Assembly: GCA_017305055.1 (NCBI GenBank)
Contig: JAFKMZ010000011.1
Span: forward strand, 67,702-131,701
Direction of reading: 5' to 3'
Source of the DNA: Lysobacterales bacterium
GTDB lineage: Bacteria; Pseudomonadota; Gammaproteobacteria; Xanthomonadales; Rhodanobacteraceae
Length of the DNA stretch: 64,000 nt
Shown: positions 50,901 through 59,703 of the stretch, piece after piece
Position numbering within the stretch: position 1 is the first letter of the stretch
How the letters are laid out: each line of letters starts with the position of its first letter
The notes under the pieces: model-generated
Seen by the model: the letters and a program-made list of their open reading frames with translations, nothing else
Told to the model about the DNA's origin: nothing
Databases searched by the model: none
Made by a program: the position numbers and the translations under genes

Positions 50901-51980
50901 TCAGTGGGGCTCGGCCTGGGCGTCGGCCTGGAACAACCTGCCGATTGAGATCGCCAGGTCGTGTGGGGTCGGGTCGTTGCGGTTGCTCAGCACGACCACG
51001 GTGAGGTGCTGCTTCGGCCAGCGCACGATCGCGTTGCGGAAGCCGATGCTTTCGCCGGAATGCCACATCACGTCGCCCATGAGGCGCCAGCCGAAGCCGT
51101 AGTACTGCGGCGGCGGCCCAGGGCTGACTTCCACCTGGTGGCCGAAGGCCAGGGCGCGTGAGGCATCGCTGAGCAGGCGGTTGTCGTACAGCGCGGCATC
51201 CCACTTGGCCATGTCGTCGATGGAGGAGTAGATGCCGCCGTCGCCGCGCAGCGCGCTGGCGGGGCTCTGGTCGGTGCGCACCCAGGTCCCGTTTTCCTCG
51301 CTGTAGCCGTAGGCCCGGTCGCTCACCTCGGGGCCGCCGCCGGCCACGTACATCAGGGTGTGCGTCATGTGCAGCGGCTTGAAGATGCGCTGTGCGAGAA
51401 AGGCCTGCAGGCTGGTGCCGGAGGCGCGCTCGATGACCAGGCCCAGCAGCACGTAGCCGGCGTTGCTGTAGCGGTACTTGCTGCCGGGCGCAAAGTAGTG
51501 CTCGTCGGTCGAGGACAGCATGCGCAGGACATCCTCGTCGTCGAGTTGTTTGCTGCTGCCTGGCGGGATCCGACCTTCGTACTCGGGCAGGCCACTGGTA
51601 TGGTCAAGCACCTCGTGCAGCGTGATCGCGGCATCGGACTCCGGCAGCGACGGCAGCCACTTGCGCAGGGAGTCATCCAACGAGAGCTTGCCGTCTTCGG
51701 CCAGCAGCAGGACGGCCGCGGCGATGAACTGCTTGGTCACCGAGGCCAGCCGGTAGTTCGTCGCCGGCGTGGCGGCCACGTGTCGCTCCAGGTCCGCCAT
51801 GCCGTAGCCACGGCTGATCACGGCGCGACCATCCTTGACCACCAGCAGCGAGGCGCCGGGTACCGCGCCCGTATAGCGCTGCATGAGCGCGTCGGCCTGC
51901 TGCGCCGGGGTGAGGGGCGGCGTGCTGGCGCAGCCGCCGAGCAGGCTCAAGGCAAGGATGGCAAGGGCGGGAATGCGCAT
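50901..51980 (-). CDS. Beta-lactamase-fold serine hydrolase lipoprotein (class C/D-peptidase family)
   Basis: A 359-residue lipoprotein (lipid Cys17 in LSLLGGC) of the class C beta-lactamase/D-Ala-D-Ala carboxypeptidase/esterase family. The nucleophile is in S80-V-T-K83, the second motif is Y171-S-N173, and the third motif is HSGE near residue 310, the form seen in esterases and D-aminopeptidases and not the KTG of true AmpC. Being anchored in the envelope, it could cut D-amino-acid-containing peptides or esters before uptake. Hydrolysis of antibiotics is possible but not indicated. The ATG at 51980 follows a GGAG site. It follows the APC permease by 52 nt. Confidence 0.85.
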   Translation of the reverse strand: MRIPALAILALSLLGGCASTPPLTPAQQADALMQRYTGAVPGASLLVVKDGRAVISRGYGMADLERHVAATPATNYRLASVTKQFIAAAVLLLAEDGKLSLDDSLRKWLPSLPESDAAITLHEVLDHTSGLPEYEGRIPPGSSKQLDDEDVLRMLSSTDEHYFAPGSKYRYSNAGYVLLGLVIERASGTSLQAFLAQRIFKPLHMTHTLMYVAGGGPEVSDRAYGYSEENGTWVRTDQSPASALRGDGGIYSSIDDMAKWDAALYDNRLLSDASRALAFGHQVEVSPGPPPQYYGFGWRLMGDVMWHSGESIGFRNAIVRWPKQHLTVVVLSNRNDPTPHDLAISIGRLFQADAQAEPH

Positions 51981-52032
51981 GGTGTGCTCCGCAAGGGAAG
52001 GAAGATTCGTTCCGCCACGACGGCTTCGGGAT

Positions 52033-53385
52033 TCATTGGCCGTCGCGCGGACTTGGCGTGGCATGGCGCCCCGACCACCAGCGCCAGATGTAGTAGACCG
52101 GGACACCCATGGCGGTGATGAGCAGGCTCATGCCGGCGTTGCCCGGGGAATAGATGGCGCTGGCCACGATCACCGCGAACACGGTGAGCACGAACAGCAA
52201 CGGCAGCAGCGGGTAAAACGGCACACGGTACGGTGCCGGCTGGTCGATGAAATGCTTGCGGTACCAGAACAGCGTGCCGACACCGAACATGTGCCCCAGG
52301 TATTCACCCACGGTGGTGTAGTTGAGCAGGGCGTTGAAGCTGCCTGACCACGCCAGGACGATGGCCCACGCACCGAGCACGGCCAGGGCGACCTGTGGTG
52401 CACGGGTGCGTATTTCGACCCGCCCCACCGCGCGGAAGAACAGGCCATCGGCAGCCATGGTCTGCAGCACGCGGGCCCCCCCGGCAATCGCGATGGTGCA
52501 GTAGCCGAAGGTCGAGCAGGCGATGCCGACGGCAATCACGGTGGCGCCGTGGTCGCCAAACAACTTGCGCATCAGGTCCGCGGCAGGCGCCGTGCTGGCG
52601 GCAAGGCCGGCGTGCCCCAGTCCCGCCAGGTAGGCGAAATTGGCCAGCACGTAACAGGCCATGACGCCGCCTATGCCCAAGGCCAACGCGCGAGGAAGCG
52701 TGACCTGCGGGTTGCGCACCTCGCCGGCCAGGTCGTTCAAGTAGTGGAAGCCGCTGTAGGTGAACAGCACCGGCATCAGCGCGCCGACGAAGCTCCAGCG
52801 TGACAGCGGTACCGCGGGATCCGCCATCCAGGCCAGGCCAAGGTGGTCGTGTCCGATGACCAGCCCGGCGACGACCAGCAAGGTAATGGCGACCAGCTTC
52901 AGCATGGTGAAAATGTTCAGCATCCAGGCGCCGGCGCGGATGCCGAACAGGTTGATGCCGACGATGAAGACGATCGCGCCGACCGCGAGCGGCTTGGCAT
53001 AGAGCGGCGAGGGCAAGCCAAGCGCGGCGCACAGGTATTCGGCAAACACCGTGGCGACGGCGGCGATGCTGCCCGGGTAGTTGACCAGGGCCATGGTCCA
53101 GCCGAACAGGAAGGCCGGCAGCAGGCCGAACGCCTCGCGCAGGTAGATGTAGATGCCGCCGGTCTCCGGCCGCCGCGCGCCAAGTTCGCCGTAGCACAGC
53201 ACGCCGGCCAGGGTCAGCAGGCCGGCAATCACCCACAGCGAGAGGTCCACCACCGGCGAGGCGTGCTGGGCGACGCTGGCGGGGGTGAGGAAGATGCCGG
53301 CACCGATGATGCCGCCGATGACGATCATCGAGGCATCCCACGTGTTCAGCCGACGCAGATAGCTCGGTGTGGTCATTGCGGGCAT
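52033..53385 (-). CDS. APC-superfamily amino acid permease
   Basis: A 450-residue inner-membrane permease with 12 predicted spans. The APC signature IGGIIGAGIFLTPASVAQHA near residue 28 (helix I unwound segment), TGGIYIYLREAFG near 83, and the helix VI region FTYSGFHYLNDLAGEVRNP near 205 identify the LAT/APA-like group of amino acid transporters and exchangers. The ATG at 53385 (MPAMTT) is chosen for the GGGGGA site nine nt upstream; an ATG at 53376 is possible. Position between dapF and the serine hydrolase suggests it carries amino acids freed from peptides. Confidence 0.88.
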   Translation of the reverse strand: MPAMTTPSYLRRLNTWDASMIVIGGIIGAGIFLTPASVAQHASPVVDLSLWVIAGLLTLAGVLCYGELGARRPETGGIYIYLREAFGLLPAFLFGWTMALVNYPGSIAAVATVFAEYLCAALGLPSPLYAKPLAVGAIVFIVGINLFGIRAGAWMLNIFTMLKLVAITLLVVAGLVIGHDHLGLAWMADPAVPLSRWSFVGALMPVLFTYSGFHYLNDLAGEVRNPQVTLPRALALGIGGVMACYVLANFAYLAGLGHAGLAASTAPAADLMRKLFGDHGATVIAVGIACSTFGYCTIAIAGGARVLQTMAADGLFFRAVGRVEIRTRAPQVALAVLGAWAIVLAWSGSFNALLNYTTVGEYLGHMFGVGTLFWYRKHFIDQPAPYRVPFYPLLPLLFVLTVFAVIVASAIYSPGNAGMSLLITAMGVPVYYIWRWWSGRHATPSPRDGQ

Positions 53386-53513
53386 GGCAGCCGGTCCCCC
53401 ATCCAATGCCTGGGAAGGTTTGGTTTCTTGCTGGCCCCCGGCAACGCGTAGCGACAGCGGGTGCCTAACGGCGCGACATCGGACGCGCCACGATCAAATG
53501 CACGCCCGCGCGG

Positions 53514-54377
53514 TCAAAGCGCCCGCTCGGGAATGGGCCATTCCCCCTCGAACACGAAGGCCGCCGGGCCCGTCATCCACACCGGCTCGCCGACACCCGG
53601 CCAGCTGATGCGCAATGCGCCGCCGGGCATGCGCACTTCCACCTCGGCGTCGACCTCGCCGCGCTGGCGCAAGGCGACCACGGTCGCGCACGCGCCGCTG
53701 CCGCAGGCCTGGGTCCAGCCGGCGCCACGCTCGTGCTCGTGCATGCGCACGTGGCTGCGGTCCAGTTTCTGCACCACGGCGATGTTGGCCTGCTCGGGGA
53801 AGCGCGGGTGCATGGTCAGCAGGGGGCCAAGCCGCGCCACGCGCGGATCGTCCAGGTCGTCCACGCTGAGCACGCCCTGCGTATTGCCCATGGACAGCGC
53901 GCTGATCTGCACCTCCTCGCCACCGACGTCCACGGTGTACAGCGGCGCCACGGCGTCGGCCAGGAACGGGATGCGCGGCAGGTCGAACACCGGCTCGCCC
54001 ATGTCGACGGTCACCTCGGTCGGACCGAGCAGGCGCACCGACACCGGGCCGGAAGGACTCTGCAGTCGTACCGTGGTATCCAGCGCCAGCAGGCCGGCAC
54101 GGTGCAGCCACGCGGCCACGCAGCGCACGCCGTTGCCGCATTGGCCGACCAGGGAGCCGTCCGCGTTCCAGATGCCATAGGCAAACGCACAGGCCGGATC
54201 GCGCGCGGGCTCGATGCTGAGCAGCTGGTCGAAGCCGACGCCGGTGCGCCGGTTGCTCAGTGCACGCAGTTGCATGGTGTCCAGCGGCATCAACCGCTCG
54301 CGGCAGTCGAGCATGACGAAGTCGTTGCCCAGGCCGTGCATCTTGCTGAAGCGCAGGACCGATTGCGTGTTCAACAT
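53514..54377 (-). CDS. dapF: Diaminopimelate epimerase DapF
   Basis: A PLP-independent epimerase interconverting LL- and meso-diaminopimelate, needed for peptidoglycan and lysine. The two catalytic cysteines are C80 in GQCGNGVRC and C225 in QACGSGAC, and the start FSKMHGLGNDFVMLD is classic. The 287 residues are normal length. The ATG at 54377 follows GGAGGA. In many gammaproteobacteria dapF lies beside lysA and before DUF484-xerC; here it is separated from lysA by seven kb of receptor/sigma genes and followed by an amino acid permease, so it may be either the housekeeping copy or a catabolic one. Confidence 0.97.
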   Translation of the reverse strand: MLNTQSVLRFSKMHGLGNDFVMLDCRERLMPLDTMQLRALSNRRTGVGFDQLLSIEPARDPACAFAYGIWNADGSLVGQCGNGVRCVAAWLHRAGLLALDTTVRLQSPSGPVSVRLLGPTEVTVDMGEPVFDLPRIPFLADAVAPLYTVDVGGEEVQISALSMGNTQGVLSVDDLDDPRVARLGPLLTMHPRFPEQANIAVVQKLDRSHVRMHEHERGAGWTQACGSGACATVVALRQRGEVDAEVEVRMPGGALRISWPGVGEPVWMTGPAAFVFEGEWPIPERAL

Positions 54378-54425
54378 GCTGTGTCCTCCGCCGAGGTGCA
54401 TCGGACCAGCCCTGCCCACTCCGTC

Positions 54426-57215
54426 CTACCAGCTGTATCTGACTTTTCCGTACACATAGGAGCCCTCGAAGCCGAATGGTGAGTCCTGCCAATAGCGCAG
54501 AATGCCGTGCTCATTCTGGCCAAAGGCGGTATTTTGCTTGTCCGGGTAAGTGTTGAGCACGTTGTTGCCGCCAAGGGTGAACGTCCAGCGGTTCACCTTG
54601 TAGCTGGCGGCAAGGTCGAGCAGCCACTTGCCGGGGTAGACCTGATCCATGCCCGGATCGGACTGGAACTGGGTGACCTTGCCGTAGCGGGTCAGTACAC
54701 CGTCGAGTTCCCACCGACCCAGGCCATACGTTTCCGCAAGGATGATCTTGCTGCGCGGGGCAGAGTCGGCAAGCAGGCCAAGGATCTTGACCCGGCTCAG
54801 GCGCTGGAAGCTGAGTCCCAGAGCATCCAGCACGGCCGGGTTCGGCATCACGTTGGTGACCTTGTTCGCGTGGTACCCCATGCTGAGCGTGGTCAGCGAC
54901 GTGCCGCCGTTGACGGACAAGTGGCGATAGCTGGAAACCAGGTCGGCGCCCCGCGTACGTACCGTGCCGGCGTTGGTGAAGTACGAGACACCGCGGTAGT
55001 TGAGGTTGCCGATACCGTTGGCGGTGAGGTAGGCGCGCACATCCGGAGTGCTGGTGGCGATGGTGGTCGATTGCGAGATGGTGTCGTCCACCGTGATCTG
55101 GTACAGGTCCAGGCTCATGGTCAGCGCGTTGGTGGGGCTCCATACCGCGCCGAACGTATAGCTGCGCGACTTTTCCGCCTTGAGTGGCTTGGCGCCAAGC
55201 AGTACGGCCACGGGGTTGTTGGTCGGGACCAGGCCACGCAGGTAGGGGCCGGGCGGTAGACCCAGCGAGTTGCCTTCGCCGAAGAAGCCGGACGCGGTCT
55301 CGGAATAGAATTGCTGGCCAAGGGTCGGCGCGCGGAAGCCGGTGGAGAGCGTCCCACGCAAGGCGAAGCTGTCGGTAAAATCGAAGCGGCCGGACAAGGC
55401 CGCGGAGTTCGCCGTGCCGAAGTCCGAATAATGCTCGTGGCGACCGGCCAGCGAAACGCCAAGCTTGTCGGTCAGGTTGGTTTCCAGCTGGATGTATTCG
55501 GCCAGGTTGGTGCGCGCCACGTTGACCTCGTCATACGGCCCCCAGCCGGCAAAACCCTGGGCACCACCGCTGACGCCCGAGGTACCCACGTAATACGAGC
55601 CCAGGTCGCCCGCCCTGACGTTGTAGGCGTCGCGTATCCATTGGGTGCCGAAAGAGACGGTCAGCGGGCCCTGCAGCCAGCCGACCGCCACGGGCTTGGA
55701 TATATCGATGTTGATCGTCTGCTGCGACGACTTCAGTGTGCCGTCGTGGAAGCGGCTTGGGCTGCTGCCGAAATCGTTGATCAAGGCGTAGTTGGCGGTG
55801 TTCGTGGTCGCGTACGACAGCCGGTTCTGCCCGCTGCTGCCGCCGACGTCCCAATGCCAGCCAGCCACCGTCCCGCGCAGACCCGCGGTGAGCGAGCGGT
55901 CGAGCGAGTTGCCGTGCTCGATCGGCAGGAAGCCATCGGGGTACATCTCCACCATCAGCGGGTTGCTCGGCTCCGGGGTGTTGCTGCCGTAGCGGAAGTA
56001 ACCGGATGGTTCACCAATCCGTTGTCCGAAGTGACTGAACGCGTACACCTGCACCCCGGGGGTGATGGCGTACTGCATGTTGAGCATGACGTTGCGGTCG
56101 GTGAAGGGCACCACACCAAGGCGGAAGGTCTGGCCGAGGTGGCTGAACCCAGGACGGTCATCGACGCCCGCGCGGTTGGTCGCGTTCTGTTTGCCATTCT
56201 GTGCGGAGATGCGCAACCACCCCTGGTCGTTGCCCAGTGGCGCGCCGAAGTCGCCGGAAAGCTGCCAGCCCATGCCGTCGCCGGCGCTGTACTTGCCACC
56301 GTCGAGGGCCACGGTGCCGCCCGTCCCGTCCTTCTTGAGGATGATGTTGATGACGCCGGCCACCGCGTCCGAGCCGTACTGCGCGGATGCGCCATCGCGC
56401 AGGACCTCGATGTGGTCGATGGCTGCCACCGGTATCGTATTGAGGTCGACGGTCTGCGAGCCTTGGCCGATGTCACCGGAGGTGAACACGATGGCTCCCG
56501 GATGCCAGCGCTTGCCGTCGACCAGCACCAGTACCTGCGAGGCGGCCATGCCGCGCAGCTGGAATGGACGCTGGAACGCCATGAGGTCCGAGTCGGTGGC
56601 AAGCGGCATGTTCAGGGATGGAATGAAGCGTTCGATCGCCGTGCTCAGGTTGGTCGCGCTGCTCTTCAGCAGCAGTTCCTGCGGGATCACATCGATGGGC
56701 GTCAGCGCCGAACTCGCGGTGCGGTCTCCAGTGCGCGTGCCGGTCACGATCACCGTGCCCAGGTTCTTCGTCCGCGGTGCCACCTGGCCCGGCGTGCCGG
56801 TGGACTGGGCCATGGCTGCAGCCGCTGGCGTGAGGATGGCGTGGCCGGTCATGGCGATGGTCGGGGTCGAGCCAACGCCATCCGCGCGGGAGCCATCCCC
56901 GACCGAGATCGTGGTGCCGTTGATTTTCTGGATGTGCAGGTCCGTACCTGCCAGCATGGCCTGCAGGCCCTCTAGCGTCGTGTAGTTGCCCTGCAACGGA
57001 TGAGTGGTGATGCCCTGCACCCGATCCTGCGAGAACACCAGGGTGATGTCGGCCTGTTCGGCAAAGGCATTCAATGCCGCGGTTGCAGGTTGCGCGGGTA
57101 CATTGAAGCTCTTCCTGCCGGAAGCCTCCTGCGCCAGAACGTTCGGTATGGCCACCCAGGTGCCGATCGCGATGAACAGGGCGCCACAAACTGTGTGGCG
57201 CTGGAAACGGTTCAT
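54426..57215 (-). CDS. TonB-dependent receptor with N-terminal STN domain (FecA-type transducer)
   Basis: A 929-residue TonB-dependent transducer. After the signal peptide (ALFIAIGTWVAIPNVLAQ) comes an STN domain (about 37-105: FNVPAQPATAALNAFAEQAD). Next are a Ser/Thr/Ala-rich linker, the plug with VIVTGTRTGDR and DGASAQYGSDAVAGVINI, and the barrel ending VYGKVRYSW. STN receptors signal through FecR to a sigma factor, and fecR plus sigma genes are just upstream. I start at the ATG at 57215, nine nt after GAGGT; an ATG six codons upstream is also possible. dapF begins 48 nt after its stop and may be co-transcribed. Confidence 0.93.
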   Translation of the reverse strand: MNRFQRHTVCGALFIAIGTWVAIPNVLAQEASGRKSFNVPAQPATAALNAFAEQADITLVFSQDRVQGITTHPLQGNYTTLEGLQAMLAGTDLHIQKINGTTISVGDGSRADGVGSTPTIAMTGHAILTPAAAAMAQSTGTPGQVAPRTKNLGTVIVTGTRTGDRTASSALTPIDVIPQELLLKSSATNLSTAIERFIPSLNMPLATDSDLMAFQRPFQLRGMAASQVLVLVDGKRWHPGAIVFTSGDIGQGSQTVDLNTIPVAAIDHIEVLRDGASAQYGSDAVAGVINIILKKDGTGGTVALDGGKYSAGDGMGWQLSGDFGAPLGNDQGWLRISAQNGKQNATNRAGVDDRPGFSHLGQTFRLGVVPFTDRNVMLNMQYAITPGVQVYAFSHFGQRIGEPSGYFRYGSNTPEPSNPLMVEMYPDGFLPIEHGNSLDRSLTAGLRGTVAGWHWDVGGSSGQNRLSYATTNTANYALINDFGSSPSRFHDGTLKSSQQTINIDISKPVAVGWLQGPLTVSFGTQWIRDAYNVRAGDLGSYYVGTSGVSGGAQGFAGWGPYDEVNVARTNLAEYIQLETNLTDKLGVSLAGRHEHYSDFGTANSAALSGRFDFTDSFALRGTLSTGFRAPTLGQQFYSETASGFFGEGNSLGLPPGPYLRGLVPTNNPVAVLLGAKPLKAEKSRSYTFGAVWSPTNALTMSLDLYQITVDDTISQSTTIATSTPDVRAYLTANGIGNLNYRGVSYFTNAGTVRTRGADLVSSYRHLSVNGGTSLTTLSMGYHANKVTNVMPNPAVLDALGLSFQRLSRVKILGLLADSAPRSKIILAETYGLGRWELDGVLTRYGKVTQFQSDPGMDQVYPGKWLLDLAASYKVNRWTFTLGGNNVLNTYPDKQNTAFGQNEHGILRYWQDSPFGFEGSYVYGKVRYSW

Positions 57216-57318
57216 CGCAAGATGACCTCGCATCGCTGCACTTTCTCCCCTGGGATTGATGCAGATCCCCGGCACGGCCGCCGGCTCCAACTGAAGACGG
57301 CTCGGCGATGGATTTCCA

Positions 57319-57726
57319 CTATTCCGCACGCGGCTGCGCCGGTTCATGGACACCCGGCTTCTCCGCGTCGCCTGGCCCGCCTGGCCCACAGGACTTCCGC
57401 AGGCAAATGAGATAGGGGCCATCTGCGGTATGCCGATAGCCCAGCTGGGTTCCGCTCAGCAGGAGAGTCAGCCCCGCGTCCACGGTGAAGCGGCCTTGCA
57501 GCGAATAGGTATTTTCGCCGGCGACAAGGTCATAGGAGAAGATCAGTGTGATATCCGCCTGCTTGGCAAACTCGTTCAATGCCGACGCAGCCGGCTGCGC
57601 CGGAATGTCGAAGAGCATGTCTTTGGCGCCTGCGGCGACGCATGCCGACATGCCGGGTAAGGCGAGCAGCAGCGCCAGCAAGAGCGGGCCACGCGAAAGC
57701 CATGTGGTCTTTCCCATCCGCTGCAT
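57319..57726 (-). CDS. Stand-alone STN-domain periplasmic protein
   Basis: A 135-residue secreted protein consisting of a signal peptide (LLLALLLALPGMSAC) and a single STN (secretin/TonB short N-terminal) domain, FDIPAQPAASALNEFAKQAD onward, then a short Gly/Pro-rich tail. It is clearly similar to the STN domain of the receptor encoded next. No plug or barrel follows: the frame stops at 57319, 104 nt before the receptor ATG. It might be a decoy or bridging partner for FecR, or the leftover of a lost receptor. The start could be 57726 or the ATG at 57717. Confidence 0.75.
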   Translation of the reverse strand: MQRMGKTTWLSRGPLLLALLLALPGMSACVAAGAKDMLFDIPAQPAASALNEFAKQADITLIFSYDLVAGENTYSLQGRFTVDAGLTLLLSGTQLGYRHTADGPYLICLRKSCGPGGPGDAEKPGVHEPAQPRAE

Positions 57727-57824
57727 CTACCGGGGTGACGGCGCACGCGCCTGGCATTACATAGACGGGGTTCATGGTGTTTTCCGCCATCGGCGCGCCA
57801 CTGGCGCGGACCACCAAGCCTGGA

Positions 57825-58898
57825 CTATCGCCGCACTGGCTGCACAGGCGCCCTGGCCTGGATGTAGACCAGGTGATCGGAGGTGCGGCGTATCGTTACC
57901 GGAAAGGCCTTGGTCAAGGCCTCGAGGAAGCCATCGATATCGCCGGTGCGGAACCGTCCGCCGACCTTCAGGTCGTCGATGTCCGCATCGGCCACCACCA
58001 GTCGCGTGTCGGTGTAACGATTCAGTTCGGCGATCGCCCGCGCCAGCGGAACCCCGTCGAAGATGATCGCGCCTTCATGCCACGCCAGCGTGTCCGACAC
58101 CGTCGTCGGCGTGACCCGTCTCACCGGGGTGACGGACGAGGCGTCGAAGCGTTCCCCCGCAGTGAGGTCACGGCGGAGCATCGGGCCGGACCCCGGTGGC
58201 GCCGCGCCAGGATCGGCCGCTGTCGCTGCATCCCGCTGCGGCGCGACTTCGACCACGCCTTCGGTGACGATGACCTCCACATCGCGCGCGTCATGCAGCC
58301 GCACGTTGAACGCGGTGCCGACCGCGCGCACCACCGTATTTCCGGCGTGCACGTAGAACGGGCGATTGGCGTTGTGCGCCACCTTGAACGAGGCCTCTCC
58401 CTTCTTCAGCCAGATGTCACGCCGGTCCTTGCTGAAGTGCGTCTCCAGGATGGTGTTGGTATTGAGCTGCACCACCGAGCTGTCGGCCAGCGTGGCGCTG
58501 AGCCGCTGGCCCACTGCCGTGGCCAGGGTCCGCGACTCGTTGCCGCGCTGGTACCAGGACAGGCCGCCGATGACGAGCAACAAGGATGCCGCCACGGCCC
58601 AGGGCGCCCAGCGGCGCAGCCATCCATGGGCTGACGTCGGTTTGGCATGCAGACGCCGCTCGTGCGCGGTGAAGGTGGCGACCCGCTCGTCGCGCTTGGC
58701 CTCGGCGAGGTCATCCAGCGACTGCCAGATACCACCCAATTCCTCGAATGCACGGCGATGGCGTGGGTCGCGCACCAGCCACTGCTCGAACTCCGCGCGC
58801 AGCTGCGGGGAGACGCCGTCATCGTCCAGGCGCCACACCCAGGCGGCGGCCTCCTCCTCCACCTCGGCCAGGCTGCGGAATTTCAGCACGCCGCTCAT
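57825..58898 (-). CDS. fecR: FecR-family anti-sigma / transmembrane signal protein
   Basis: A 357-residue FecR homologue. The N-terminal cytoplasmic part (about 1-95, including the WVWRLDDD and RDPRHRRAFEEL sigma-binding DUF4880 region) is followed by one membrane span (WAVAASLLLVIGGLSWY, about 99-115). The periplasmic FecR domain (GQRLSATLADSSVVQLNTNT, VRAVGTAFNVRL) comes next, with an STN-like C-terminal lobe (LARAIAELNRYTDTRLVVAD). It relays ligand occupancy of the STN receptor to the sigma factor. The start overlaps the sigma gene stop by four nt. SD GGAG is eight nt upstream. Confidence 0.93.
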   Translation of the reverse strand: MSGVLKFRSLAEVEEEAAAWVWRLDDDGVSPQLRAEFEQWLVRDPRHRRAFEELGGIWQSLDDLAEAKRDERVATFTAHERRLHAKPTSAHGWLRRWAPWAVAASLLLVIGGLSWYQRGNESRTLATAVGQRLSATLADSSVVQLNTNTILETHFSKDRRDIWLKKGEASFKVAHNANRPFYVHAGNTVVRAVGTAFNVRLHDARDVEVIVTEGVVEVAPQRDAATAADPGAAPPGSGPMLRRDLTAGERFDASSVTPVRRVTPTTVSDTLAWHEGAIIFDGVPLARAIAELNRYTDTRLVVADADIDDLKVGGRFRTGDIDGFLEALTKAFPVTIRRTSDHLVYIQARAPVQPVRR

Positions 58899-59491
58899 CG
58901 GAGGTCTCCTTCAACCGCCAGGCAACTGTCGGCGCCATCATCCGTCGGCGCGGATCGGGTCGCCATGGAGTGACCCACCAGATCATGGCTGCGCAGGTGA
59001 TCCCGGCAGCGCACCAGGCCCTTGGCGACATGCTTCTCGATGGTGCTCTGCGAGATGCCCAACACGGCACTGATTTCCGCCTGCGACAATTTGTAGACCT
59101 TCCTCAGCACGAACACCCGCCGGCAGATCGGCGGCAGGCTGTCCACCGCCGAGCAGAACGCCTCGAAGCGGCGGCGCGCGTCGAGCTGCTCTTCGAGATG
59201 GGGGTTGCCGGAAGAGACGCCCAGTGTGTCGAAATCCGCCACTGCGTCGGTGGCACGGCTGACCCGACGACGCCCGAGTTCCACCGCCAGGTTGTGGGCA
59301 ATGGTGATCAGCAGCGCCTTGGGCGATTCGACCGTGGTGTAGTCCTGGATGCCGTAGATGCGCAGGTAGGTGTCCTGGATGACGTCTTCGATGTCCTCGT
59401 CGGCGGACAGGTATCTGCGCAGGTAGGCGCGCAGCATCCGCCGGTGGCAGAACACCTGGTTGAGGAACCACTCACGGCGGTCGGATGGCAT
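58895..59491 (-). CDS. fecI: FecI-like ECF sigma factor
   Basis: A 198-residue extracytoplasmic-function sigma factor. Region 2 (about 10-80) includes EDIEDVIQDTYLRIY, region 4 (about 130-185) has LPPICRRVFVLRKVYKLS and QAEISAVLGISQSTIEKHVAKG, the FecI-group form. It should direct RNA polymerase to the receptor gene downstream when FecR is triggered. The ATG at 59491 (MPSDRR) is taken because upstream in-frame codons are untypical. The tail after region 4 is longer than usual. Gene order sigma-fecR-STN-receptor matches FecIRA-type cell-surface signalling. Confidence 0.92.
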   Translation of the reverse strand: MPSDRREWFLNQVFCHRRMLRAYLRRYLSADEDIEDVIQDTYLRIYGIQDYTTVESPKALLITIAHNLAVELGRRRVSRATDAVADFDTLGVSSGNPHLEEQLDARRRFEAFCSAVDSLPPICRRVFVLRKVYKLSQAEISAVLGISQSTIEKHVAKGLVRCRDHLRSHDLVGHSMATRSAPTDDGADSCLAVEGDLR

Positions 59492-59703
59492 GTGGCACGG
59501 CCCTTGGCGTCCAGCCAGCCTGTATGGGACGCCTCGGGTGCGGCGTTGTAAAGTGAAAAAGCCGAGTCCGCGAGGTCTTTGGCGCATTTCGCGGACGCAG
59601 TGGTGGAATCCGGGCGTTCGCCCGTCTTCACCAGATCATGCCTTGGGGTCTGGACCCGTTCCCAGGCCTGGAACCGCGCTTGCGGCTCCTCATTCCAGGT
59701 GCG

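Noticed and set aside
50901-51980. Antibiotic-resistance beta-lactamase (AmpC)
   Set aside because: It has SVTK and YSN but HSGE in place of KTG, is a lipoprotein, and sits with peptide-uptake genes; a peptidase/esterase role is more likely.
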